DNA of 13,020 nt from an uncultured Mycoplasmatota bacterium (GTDB lineage: Bacteria; Bacillota_I; Bacilli_A; RF39; UBA660): assembly GCA_900554315.1 (NCBI GenBank), contig USGP01000032.1, positions 1-13,020 of the forward strand, read 5' to 3'. A model generated the notes under the pieces. It made no database searches, had not been told where the DNA came from, and saw nothing but the letters and a program-made list of their open reading frames with translations. The position numbers were made by a program, and so were the translations under genes. Numbering within the stretch: the first letter of the stretch is position 1; every line of letters begins with the position of its first letter. Positions 1 through 7,400 of the stretch are shown here, piece after piece.

Positions 1-158
1 AGACGTTTTTCTTGTTCGTCTTTAAAATTTGGGGCTACTAAATAATATGTATCTATATCTGAACAATGAATAAAACCAAACTTTTCTATACTTTCATTTC
101 CATAATATCTTTTGTTTATATCAAAGTCAGATTTTTTAACACTATGTAAAATGTACAT
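1..158 (-). CDS. DUF952 family protein, N-terminal part (cut by window edge)
   Basis: Only the first 52 codons are in the window; the gene continues past base 1. The frame starts at ATG 158-156, about 7 nt after an AGAGGTG ribosome binding site. The visible protein begins MYILHS and contains FGFIHCSD near residues 32-39. GFIHxS is the hallmark of the small DUF952 proteins, whose members also start with a short Y/H-containing strand. The biochemical role of DUF952 is not established; the fold has been grouped with ADP-ribosyltransferase-like proteins, which I recall and cannot check here. A structured RNA with its own promoter and a rho-independent terminator ends about 45 nt upstream. This gene could therefore be controlled by attenuation, or could simply follow an independent small RNA. 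The family call rests on one motif plus the N-terminal pattern. Confidence 0.7.
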   Translation of the reverse strand, partial: MYILHSVKKSDFDINKRYYGNESIEKFGFIHCSDIDTYYLVAPNFKDEQEKR

Positions 159-204
159 TACAAAACACCTCTTTATTAGTTATTATTTAATATTATATCA
201 TTAA

Positions 205-232
205 ATAAAAAAAAGTGGAGCCTTGCGGCTCC
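205..232 (-). terminator. Rho-independent terminator with GNRA tetraloop
   Basis: On the minus strand a 6-bp GGAGCC/GGCTCC stem (232-227 with 222-217) closed by GCAA is followed by AC and eight Ts (214-207). It ends the structured RNA. It should also stop read-through from recG and the GNAT gene, which have no other terminator before it. Confidence 0.85.
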
Positions 233-305
233 TTCCGGGGGGTCGGTTGAATATACTCTCACATTTAAACACCGTGAGAGATATCGGCGTGATATGTATC
301 ACGCA
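205..305 (-). ncRNA. Structured small RNA or attenuator leader upstream of the DUF952 gene
   Basis: The element has a consensus promoter, three perfect hairpins and a terminator within about 100 nt. In transcript order: a 7-bp stem (304-298 with 293-287, loop ACAT) right at the predicted 5' end; a 7-bp stem (280-274 with 262-256, 11-nt loop), extendable by flanking ATAT pairs across a bulge; a C-rich single strand with six Cs (242-237); and a GGAGCC-GCAA-GGCTCC terminator followed by eight Us. The GNRA loop and U-tract make termination very credible. It lies between a GNAT gene and the DUF952 start on the same strand, so it fits either a cis-acting leader that terminates before DUF952 or a stand-alone RNA. 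I could not match it to a riboswitch class I know, and I see no obvious antiterminator. Confidence 0.6.
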
Positions 306-310
306 TCTTA

Positions 311-339
311 ATCATAAGGTATAATCTATAAAAAGTCAA
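311..339 (-). promoter_or_regulatory. Sigma-70/SigA promoter of the structured RNA
   Basis: TTGACT (339-334), a 17-nt spacer and TATGAT (316-311) read toward lower coordinates. The predicted RNA start is near 304-305, exactly at the foot of the first hairpin. There are five matches of six at each box and the spacing is optimal. Confidence 0.7.
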
Positions 340-375
340 TTGCATTTTGATAAATTCTATTGTCTATTGACAGTC

Positions 376-1323
376 CTATTTTTTAGGAACACTTATTTCA
401 TATTGATATGACAAGACTTTTAAATTTTGTGATTCAAAAAAATTCTTTGCTTCAGATGTAAAGTTATAGACAGTTACTGTTACTCGATCACATTGCTCTT
501 TTTGGGAAATTGCAAGTATTTCTTTATATAATTTTGTTGCGATATGCTGTCTTCTTTTTTCTTTTACCACAAATAGTTTTTCAATATTCATAACTCTATT
601 TCCTCTTAATGTTTCTAGTTTGTCTGTATAAATTATTTTTCCTTCAATAAAGCCTAGTAATTGATTGTTTTCTTCATATACTAATAAAATTTGCAAACTA
701 TGTGGATTACACAATTTATTATATTCTTCTTTTGGATAGGATACTCTTATATCAAAGATATCTGGTCTACTTTTTCTATATAGAGTTGGGTAATCTTTAG
801 ACATATGAATAAATTTTGAATATTCATTTTCTTTTGGAGGCCGTATTTTCCAAGTACTTTGTTGTTCTTGTTGCTGCCAATAATAACATGTCATTTGATT
901 TAGAATCATTAATTGAGTATTTTTTAATTCTTTAATTAGATTTTCTATACTCTTTTCTATTGTTTCTACTGTATTAATTTCTACATAAATATATTTTTTC
1001 TCTTTTATTGTAGATTGCCTTATTAGTCTATTTATTAATTCTTTTATTGTTTGATAGTGTCCTAATCCTGTTGGTAAAAAAGAATAGGCTTTTATTTCTT
1101 CTTGTTCATTTAATTGCTTTATAATTTCTTTTTGAGTTTCTTCTATATTTTGTTTTCCTTTCGTTATTGATATTTTTTGTAAATTTAAATTTAAGGGTTG
1201 TTCTGTAGTTACATTTATCAATATCGTAGTGTTATAGTCTTCTACTCTTTCTGAATTAATTAAATATAGACTTTGTTTTATATATTTTAATATGTCATCT
1301 GTCGTTTTGATCTTTTCTTTCAA
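376..1323 (-). CDS. GNAT acetyltransferase with an unrecognised N-terminal domain
   Basis: This 315-residue protein has two halves. Residues about 158-312 form a GNAT domain: an acceptor-side region from WKIRPP, a beta-4 strand (IEKLFV, 247-252), the acetyl-CoA loop RRQHIATKL (257-265) and a C-terminal FF-x-x-QNL segment (295-301). The usual R/Q-x-x-G-x-G/A loop reads R-R-Q-H-I-A, with His in place of the first glycine. Family knowledge predicts acetyl transfer from acetyl-CoA to an amine; the substrate is unknown. Residues 1-155 are Lys/Glu/Gln/Ile-rich and I do not recognise them. The start is TTG, chosen because AGGTG (1335-1331) sits 7 nt upstream; the nearby ATG at 1330 is out of frame. 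The gene lies 54 nt after recG and may be co-transcribed. An extended -10 (TGCTATAAT, 1350-1342) could also serve it, though that would place the RNA start almost on the ribosome binding site. Confidence 0.82.
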   Translation of the reverse strand: MKEKIKTTDDILKYIKQSLYLINSERVEDYNTTILINVTTEQPLNLNLQKISITKGKQNIEETQKEIIKQLNEQEEIKAYSFLPTGLGHYQTIKELINRLIRQSTIKEKKYIYVEINTVETIEKSIENLIKELKNTQLMILNQMTCYYWQQQEQQSTWKIRPPKENEYSKFIHMSKDYPTLYRKSRPDIFDIRVSYPKEEYNKLCNPHSLQILLVYEENNQLLGFIEGKIIYTDKLETLRGNRVMNIEKLFVVKEKRRQHIATKLYKEILAISQKEQCDRVTVTVYNFTSEAKNFFESQNLKVLSYQYEISVPKK

Positions 1324-1341
1324 TTACCATCACCTAGTTTT

Positions 1342-1350
1342 ATTATAGCA
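1342..1350 (-). promoter_or_regulatory. Possible extended -10 promoter of the GNAT gene
   Basis: TGC-TATAAT on the minus strand with no clear -35 at 17 nt. The predicted start near 1335 leaves a leader of only about 12 nt that begins at the AGGTG. AT-rich DNA gives such matches by chance, so this is tentative. Confidence 0.3.
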
Positions 1351-1377
1351 AAATAAAAGAATAATACCATAGTTGTA

Positions 1378-3372
1378 TTATCCTTTTGTAATAGATTCGA
1401 TTAATCTAATTTTTAGTGGATCATTATCTGTCTCTTTATTCAATAGATATTCTTTAGAATCTTTTTTCGCTTGTAATAAGATTTTGTAGTCAGATCTAAT
1501 ATTTGCTATTTTAAATGACATATCTCCACTTTGTTTCGTTCCAAATAAATCTCCATGTCCACGAAGTTTAAAATCTTCTTCACTGATTTTAAATCCATCA
1601 TCAACCTGTTCCATAATCTTTAAGCGTTCTGCATCACTATCACTAATTAAAATACATTGTGATTTTGAGCTTCCTCTTCCTACACGACCACGTAATTGGT
1701 GTAAGGTAGATAGTCCAAAACGGTCTGCATCAAAAATAACCATTGTTGTAGCATTAGGAACATCTACTCCTACTTCTATTACTGTTGTAGAAATTAATAT
1801 TTGAATTTTATTTTCTGAGAATTGTTCCATAATCATATCTTTTGCAGCACTAGCCATTTTTCCATGAACAATATCGATTTTATAATGTTCGCCAAAGGCT
1901 AATTTCATTTGGTCTCTTAATTTACATACTGTTGTTAAATCTGAATTTTCACTTTCTTCAATTAATGGAGCAATTACATATACTTGATGATTTTGTTTTA
2001 ATTCTTTATACATCATTTCGAGTACATCTTTTATTTCACTATTTTTCTTTACAACTGTTGTAATTTTTTGTCTACCCTTTGGACGTTCTTTAATAGTAGA
2101 GACATCCATATCTCCAAAGATTGTTAAAGCATAAGTTCTTGGAATTGGTGTTGCACTCATGTATAAAACATCTGGTTTTTTACCTTTATTTTGAAGATTT
2201 GCTCTTTGATGAACACCAAAACGATGTTGCTCATCTGTAATTACTAAACCTAAATTATGATACTCTACTTCTTCTTGAATTAAAGCATGAGTACCCACTA
2301 TCATACTGATTGTTCCATCTTTTAATTCTTCATAGATTTTTTGTTTATCTTTCTTTGAGGTAGAACCCGTCAATAAAGCTATTTTGATGTCAGTTCCCTT
2401 TAAAAAGTTTTCTAAATTGTGATAATGTTGTGTTGCTAGAATTTCTGTTGGAGCCATTAATGCGCTTTGAAAACCACTCAAGTGATTGGCTACCATAGCT
2501 AAGAAAGATACAATTGTCTTACCACTACCAACATCACCTTGTAGCAATCTATTCATTCTATGATTTGCTTCTAAATCATCTACTATTTCTTTGGTTGCAG
2601 TTAATTGATCATTTGTTAATTCAAATGGTAAATTTTTAATAAATTCTTGTAATTTTTCTCTATCTATCTTTCTTTCTAAACCTTGTTTTTTCTTTTTATT
2701 TTCTATTTTTAAATAATTTATTTTAAACATAAAAGCAAATAGTTCCTCATATTTTAGTCGAATGGTTACTTCTTTTAATTTTTCTTCTGTTGATGGATTA
2801 TGAATTAAGTTTAGAGATGTTTTCTTATTAGAAAAGTGATATCTTTCTATATATTCTTCTGGAATATAATCTGGTATTTCTTTTCCAAATTGTAATAGTG
2901 CCATATTAATATATGTAGAAATATTTTTGTTTGTAAGGCCACTAGTTGCATGATATACTGGCTCTATTTTTACTTTATTAGAAAGTGTTTCTAGTTTGAT
3001 ATCTGCTGCAGTAATTACATTTTTCTTTTTGTCTAGTTTTCCTATTACTGTAACCCCTGTACCAACTGCTAATTGGCTTTTTAGAAAAGCTCTATTAAAG
3101 ATAGAAACTCCTACTACTCCAGATGGAGTAACTAATCTAAAGTTCATCTTATTTAGTCCAGCCTTAAATCGCATTAAAATTGGTACACTTTCTACTCGTC
3201 CATCAATAACAATTTTTTCTCCATCCTCTACTTCTTGTAAGTTGTTTCTTTCTAATATTTCATAGCGAAATGGATAATGAGTTACTAAATCTTCTACGGT
3301 GTAAATTCCTATTTTATTTAATAAAGCAAGAGATTTCGGTCCTATACCTTTTACGTCTTTTAGTTCTGCCAC
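1378..3372 (-). CDS. recG: ATP-dependent DNA helicase RecG
   Basis: RecG remodels stalled replication forks and branch-migrates Holliday junctions. The 664-residue product is close to the usual 680-690. In order, numbered from the GTG start: an N-terminal helix-hairpin segment (KGIGPK, about 8-13) leading into the wedge/OB domain (about 45-140); Walker A GDVGSGKT (279-286); DEQH box (380-383); SATPIPRT (406-413); motif VI QLRGRVGRG (559-567); and the RecG-specific TRG segment FKLRGHGDLFG (about 602-612). A longer frame begins at ATG 3417, but I chose GTG 3372. It has GAAGGAA 8 nt upstream (3387-3381), the protein then begins at the family's usual N-terminus, and an extended -10 promoter (3402-3394) lies between the two candidate starts. 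All helicase motifs are intact. Confidence 0.96.
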   Translation of the reverse strand: MAELKDVKGIGPKSLALLNKIGIYTVEDLVTHYPFRYEILERNNLQEVEDGEKIVIDGRVESVPILMRFKAGLNKMNFRLVTPSGVVGVSIFNRAFLKSQLAVGTGVTVIGKLDKKKNVITAADIKLETLSNKVKIEPVYHATSGLTNKNISTYINMALLQFGKEIPDYIPEEYIERYHFSNKKTSLNLIHNPSTEEKLKEVTIRLKYEELFAFMFKINYLKIENKKKKQGLERKIDREKLQEFIKNLPFELTNDQLTATKEIVDDLEANHRMNRLLQGDVGSGKTIVSFLAMVANHLSGFQSALMAPTEILATQHYHNLENFLKGTDIKIALLTGSTSKKDKQKIYEELKDGTISMIVGTHALIQEEVEYHNLGLVITDEQHRFGVHQRANLQNKGKKPDVLYMSATPIPRTYALTIFGDMDVSTIKERPKGRQKITTVVKKNSEIKDVLEMMYKELKQNHQVYVIAPLIEESENSDLTTVCKLRDQMKLAFGEHYKIDIVHGKMASAAKDMIMEQFSENKIQILISTTVIEVGVDVPNATTMVIFDADRFGLSTLHQLRGRVGRGSSKSQCILISDSDAERLKIMEQVDDGFKISEEDFKLRGHGDLFGTKQSGDMSFKIANIRSDYKILLQAKKDSKEYLLNKETDNDPLKIRLIESITKG

Positions 3373-3380
3373 TCGATCAC

Positions 3381-3387
3381 TTCCTTC
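3381..3387 (-). promoter_or_regulatory. Ribosome binding site fixing the GTG start of recG
   Basis: GAAGGAA ends 8 nt before GTG 3372. The alternative ATGs at 3417 and 3393 lack a comparable site, so this element decides the start. Confidence 0.7.
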
Positions 3388-3393
3388 TTGCAT

Positions 3394-3402
3394 ATTATAA
3401 CA
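3394..3402 (-). promoter_or_regulatory. Extended -10 promoter of recG
   Basis: TGT-TATAAT on the minus strand. A weak TTGGAA lies about 19 nt upstream. The predicted RNA start near 3387 gives a leader of about 15 nt beginning at the ribosome binding site and excludes translation from the ATG at 3417. Confidence 0.5.
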
Positions 3403-3590
3403 TATTTTGACTGACATTTTCCAATCTTTTTTACAATTTTATACACTTTTCTTTATTCTATTTTATCTGTATGTTTTTTTGTATTTTGCTTAGTCTTTTC
3501 TTGAATTGCTGCATATTATATCATATTTTATAAAAGATTGCTAATAGTTTTTATTTTTTTGCTTTTTTTCAAAATTTTTTCACTTTTTTA
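3403..3590. other. AT-rich divergent spacer between recG and the plus-strand small RNA
   Basis: No credible coding frame was found. On the plus strand it is a pyrimidine-rich stretch with repeated T-runs, densest at 3549-3589. The A/T tracts just upstream of the small-RNA -35 (3571-3590) could act as an UP element. I see no hairpin or repeat of note. Confidence 0.5.
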
Positions 3591-3619
3591 TTGACAAATT
3601 AAGTACTTTCGGTTAGTAT
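3591..3619 (+). promoter_or_regulatory. Consensus SigA promoter of the plus-strand small RNA
   Basis: A perfect TTGACA (3591-3596), a 17-nt spacer, and TAGTAT (3614-3619). It is preceded by A and T tracts resembling an UP element. It is the strongest promoter match in the window and the only convincing one on the plus strand. Predicted RNA start about 3625-3627. Confidence 0.8.
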
Positions 3620-3625
3620 AGGAAC

Positions 3626-3766
3626 TACCAATTCGGAATTAGGCGAATTGGTCGCTAGTATCACACTAGCCAACCCCTTTTTATTCTTTTTAGAGGTTGC
3701 CCTTCAGGGGGTGCAACCTCTTAGATGAAAAGTAAAAGAAGCCCTTTGCCGGGGGCTTCTTTTTTC
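3626..3766 (+). ncRNA. Stand-alone structured small RNA, about 140 nt, class unknown
   Basis: A consensus promoter leads directly into four hairpins. H1: 8 bp (ACCAATTC 3627-3634 with GAATTGGT 3645-3652, 10-nt loop), starting at the predicted 5' end. H2: 6 bp (GCTAGT 3654-3659 with ACTAGC 3665-3670, 5-nt loop). Then a C/U-rich single strand, CAACCCC followed by T-rich sequence (3671-3691). H3: 9 bp (AGAGGTTGC 3692-3700 with GCAACCTCT 3713-3721), whose loop holds CAGGGGGT. Then an A-rich linker and the terminator hairpin. ACCCC in the linker could pair with GGGGT in the H3 loop as a pseudoknot. There is no reading frame with a ribosome binding site and no plus-strand gene downstream, so it is not a leader. 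I cannot assign it to SRP, 6S, tmRNA, RNase P or a known riboswitch. Confidence 0.75.
3736..3765 (+). terminator. Strong terminator of the small RNA, probably bidirectional
   Basis: A 9-bp stem AAGAAGCCC (3736-3744) with GGGCTTCTT (3753-3761) is followed by an uninterrupted T-run to 3765. On the minus strand the same stem is followed by TTACTTTTC, so it could also stop transcription coming from the decayed gene at 4405-3775. Confidence 0.88.
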
Positions 3767-3774
3767 GTTATAAA

Positions 3775-4405
3775 CTATCTTCTGTGTCCTTGTGGTTTTT
3801 CTTGTGTATAGTCTGTAGATTGTTGTTCATGGCTTGGAAACATTTCAGGGTCTAAACCATTTTCTGATGAGGCATTATTGATTTCTGAAAGATTTGCACT
3901 TAAAGTTTCTAGTGGATCTGGTTGATTATTATCTGATACTGACGATTGCTTTTGCCTTGCATCATTCTGTTTAGCTTTTTCCATCTCTTCAATCTTTTCA
4001 TCAAAATTATCAAGCATGTACCCAGTACCAAATGTCATTGCATTTTTGAATGCTATATCATTTCTTTGCTGTACTTTTTTTGCTTGTGGCGATGACGGTT
4101 TATTAAAACCGGTATGAACTCTACTTTCTTCACAGCATTTTGCATCTATTCTTCCAGAGTCTGTTCCATAAACTCTTAACCTGTCCTAAATTTCTGTATG
4201 TGCAATACAATAATAATCATTATTCTCAGGCTTTAAGGTTTTTATATCATCGGCTTCCTCCATGGTACTTGAATTCTTTAGAAATTGGTATTCCATCATA
4301 TTCTTTTGGTGGTATAGTTGTACCATAAAGCATTTTACATGCTGCTTGTCCTACTATTGTTGTATATGGTTTATCTGGATATCGTTCATTTATATTTTCA
4401 TTCAT
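3775..4405 (-). pseudogene. Decayed gene of unknown family (frameshift plus amber stop)
   Basis: Three pieces on one strand appear to be one former protein of about 200 residues. Piece 1 starts at ATG 4405 after an AGGATGTG site and runs 52 codons (MNENINERYP... to TGA 4249-4247). Piece 2 lies in another frame, visible from about ATG 4263 (MEEADDIKTL...), and reaches TAG at 4188-4186. Piece 3 continues in the same frame as piece 2 (DRLRVYGTDSGRIDAKCCEE...) to the stop at 3775, ending in a Gln/Ser/Pro-rich tail. Its last 87 codons could be read from ATG 4038, but without a ribosome binding site. Codon use and composition stay protein-like across both lesions, which argues for recent decay. The family is not recognised. 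TAG ends intact genes here, so recoding is unlikely. Confidence 0.6.
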
Positions 4406-4439
4406 TATAATCACATCCTATTATTTTTATTTTATCATA

Positions 4440-4468
4440 CAAAAGAAAAAAGGTCACGATGACCTTTT
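4440..4468 (-). terminator. Terminator of nifJ
   Basis: On the minus strand AAAAGGTCA (4468-4460), loop TCG, TGACCTTTT (4456-4448), followed by a T-rich run to 4440. The stem overlaps the nifJ stop codon. Confidence 0.85.
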
Positions 4469-7400
4469 ATTCTTGTCCTTTATTAGCTAAAGACTCATAA
4501 TACTCATATCTAGCTTCGGCATTTTCTTTGTTTTTTGTTAGTAGTTGTTTGTAGTTTTTAGATAGTTTTTCTAGGGAACGATATCTATCTTCTCCAAGGA
4601 TAAATTCTTCATATCTTGAGAAGTCTCCTTTACTATCCATTTTAAATTCTTTTGTTTCTGGATTGTAGTGGAAGATTGGGAAGTAACCTGAATGGGTTGC
4701 TTCTTTTTCTTCTGCTATGGAGTTTTTCATTCCTTTGATAATGCCTTGAGCAATACATGGTGCATAAGCAATAATAATGGATGGTCCATTATAACTTTCT
4801 GCTTCCTGTAATACTTTTACTGCTTGTTGTGGATTAGCTCCTAGTGAGATTGTTGCGACATATACGTGTGGATATGTTAGAGCAATTTTTGCTAAATCTT
4901 TTTTCGCAGTTTCTTTTCCTGCTGCGGCAAATTTTGCAACAGCACCTTCTCTTGTTGATTTTGAAGCTTGACCACCAGTATTTGAATATACTTCTGTATC
5001 TAGGACTAAAATATTTACATTTTCATTGTTTGCTAGAACATGATCAATTCCGTTGTAACCGATGTCGTATGCCCAACCATCTCCTCCTATCATCCAAACT
5101 GATTTTGGTCTGATAAAGTTCTTTAGTGGCAATAATTCTTCTATTTTTGTTTCATCAATTACTTTTAGTAATTCATCTGCTGTTTCCATAGTAATGTTTT
5201 CTACATAGTTCTTGTATGTTTCTTGTTGTGATTTTTTTACATCTTTTATGTTTTCTGTAATTAAATTTTTAATTCTTGCTTTGATTGTTTCATCGGCAAT
5301 TTTCATACCATAACCAAATTCAGCGTTATCTTCAAATAGTGAATTTGCCCATGGAATAGAATAAGGCATAGATGGTGTTGATGCTCCATAAATAGAAGAA
5401 CATCCAGTAGCGTTTGCCACTATCATTCTGTCTCCAAATAATTGAGTCAACAATTTTAGATATGGTGTTTCTCCACATCCAGCACAAGCACCAGAAAATT
5501 CAAATTTTGGTGTTTTAAACTGACTACCTTTTACAGTTGTTGTTGGCATAACATCTTTTTCTGTTACTTCATTAAATAGATATTCATATTCTTCTTTTAA
5601 TTTATCTTGTTCTAGTTCTTCTTTCATTTTCATAACGATAGCCTTGGCACCCTTTTTACCAGGGCAAATATTTTCACATAGTCCACAACCTGTACAATCT
5701 GGTACACTAACACCAATTGTATACATTAAGTTTTGGTCCTTGATATTTGCAGGTATTAACTTTTCTCTTAGACTGTCTGGTGCATCCATTACTTCTTTTT
5801 CATCTAGTAAGAATGGTCTTATTACAGCATGTGGACAAACTAGTGAACAAAGATTGCAGGAAATACAGTTTTCACTATTAAAACATGGAATAAAGTCAGA
5901 TATACTTCTCTTTTCTCTTTTTGTTGTACCAGCCTCAAATGTACCATCAGGATTTTTTAAGAAACTACTTACTGGTAAGGTATCTCCTTCCATACTACTG
6001 ATAATTTCAAACATATCTTTTTTCTTAGGAAATTCTTCTACATAATCTACTACAGGTAATTTTACTTGTACTAAACTATTGATACTAAATTCCATAGCTT
6101 TAATATTTTTCTCTACAATTCCACCACTCTTATTCGCAAATTTTGCTGCTAGTGACTCTTTTATCTTTTGGACTGTAAAGTCAAAATCCATAATTTTACC
6201 TAATTTAAAGATTAATGTTTCCATAATGGCACTAATTTTACCTGAGATACCGTTATCGGCTGCAATTTTACTTGCATCTACGATATAGAATTTAATATTT
6301 CTAGATTGAAGAATCTTTTTGTCATGAGATGTCATTTCTTTTAATACTTCATCTTTTGTCTTTGGTGTATTTAATAAGAAAATTCCATTCTTTTTAATTT
6401 TATCTAACATTTTTAATTTTTGTAAATAAGATTCTTTGGTACAAACTACCATGCTTGGGTTTTCTACGTAGTAGGCAGCTTTAATTGGTTTATTTCCCAT
6501 TCTTAAATGTGACATTGTAATTCCGCCTGATTTTTTAGAATCATATTGGAAATATCCTTGTACATAGGCTCTTGTATATGTTCCTGTTAATTTCATAATA
6601 TCTTTACAGGCACTTACCATTCCATCACTACCATATCCATAGACTAAGAATTCTACATTTTGATTTGGTAGGCGGAAATCTTTATCATATTCAATAGATA
6701 AATTAGTTACATCATCTTCAATTCCTACAGTAAAGTTTGTATGGGCATCCTTTTTATCCATATATTCATAGATTCCTTTGATCATAGCTGGCGTTGTATT
6801 TTTACTTGATAGACCATATCGACCACCTAATACTTTTACTTTTCCTTCTACTTCTTTGATTGTTTTTACAACATCTAGGTATAAAGGTTCTCCTGCTGAT
6901 CCTGGTTCTTTTGTACGATCTAATACTACGATTTTCTTTACTGATTTTGGTAATGCTTTCAAGAAATACTTAGCACTAAATGGACGATATAGATGTACTT
7001 CTAATAATCCCAAATCATTTCTTTTCTTTCCTAAATATTCTAGTGTTTCTTTGATGGTTTCACATACACTTCCCATGGCAACAATTACTTTGTTGGCGGT
7101 TTCACTACCATAGTAATTAAATGGAGCATAGTGTTCTCCTGTGATTTTATTAATTTCTTGCATATAATCGTTTACTATATCTGGGATTTTATCATAGTAA
7201 GTATTTCTTACTTCTGCTGCTTGGAAATAAATGTCTTCATTTTGTGATGTACCTCTTGTGACAGGATTCTGTGGGTCTAGAGCTCTATCTCTAAATTCTT
7301 GTAATGCCTTTTTATCAATTAAATCTTTTAATTTATCAGTATCAATTACTTCTACTTTTTGTAGTTCATGACTCGTTCTAAATCCATCAAAAAAGTTTAC

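Noticed and set aside
217..238. CCGGAAGGAGC resembling the SRP (4.5S) RNA tetraloop region
   Set aside because: The matching 5' half of SRP helix 8 is absent, and this stretch is already part of a terminator stem with a GCAA loop. The overall fold is three separate hairpins, not one long rod.
205..305. Known riboswitch classes (fluoride, ZTP, guanidine, preQ1, SAM, purine)
   Set aside because: None of the conserved core motifs I know for these classes is visible. A covariance search would be needed to exclude them fully.
340..375. Terminator directly after the GNAT gene
   Set aside because: Only 4-bp stems without a U-tract are present; the next real terminator is at 232-205.
3626..3766. 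tracrRNA or CRISPR-associated RNA
   Set aside because: No repeat array, anti-repeat or cas gene is present in the window.
3775..4405. Amber (TAG) recoding that would rescue the broken gene
   Set aside because: Several intact genes here end in TAG, and recoding would not repair the separate frameshift.
4140..4462. Plus-strand open frames over the decayed gene
   Set aside because: No ribosome binding site, and aromatic-rich composition typical of antisense translation. The minus strand carries the protein-like signal.
4844..7113. Open frames on the plus strand opposite nifJ
   Set aside because: They mirror the nifJ codons, lack ribosome binding sites and encode low-complexity Ser/Phe/Leu-rich peptides.
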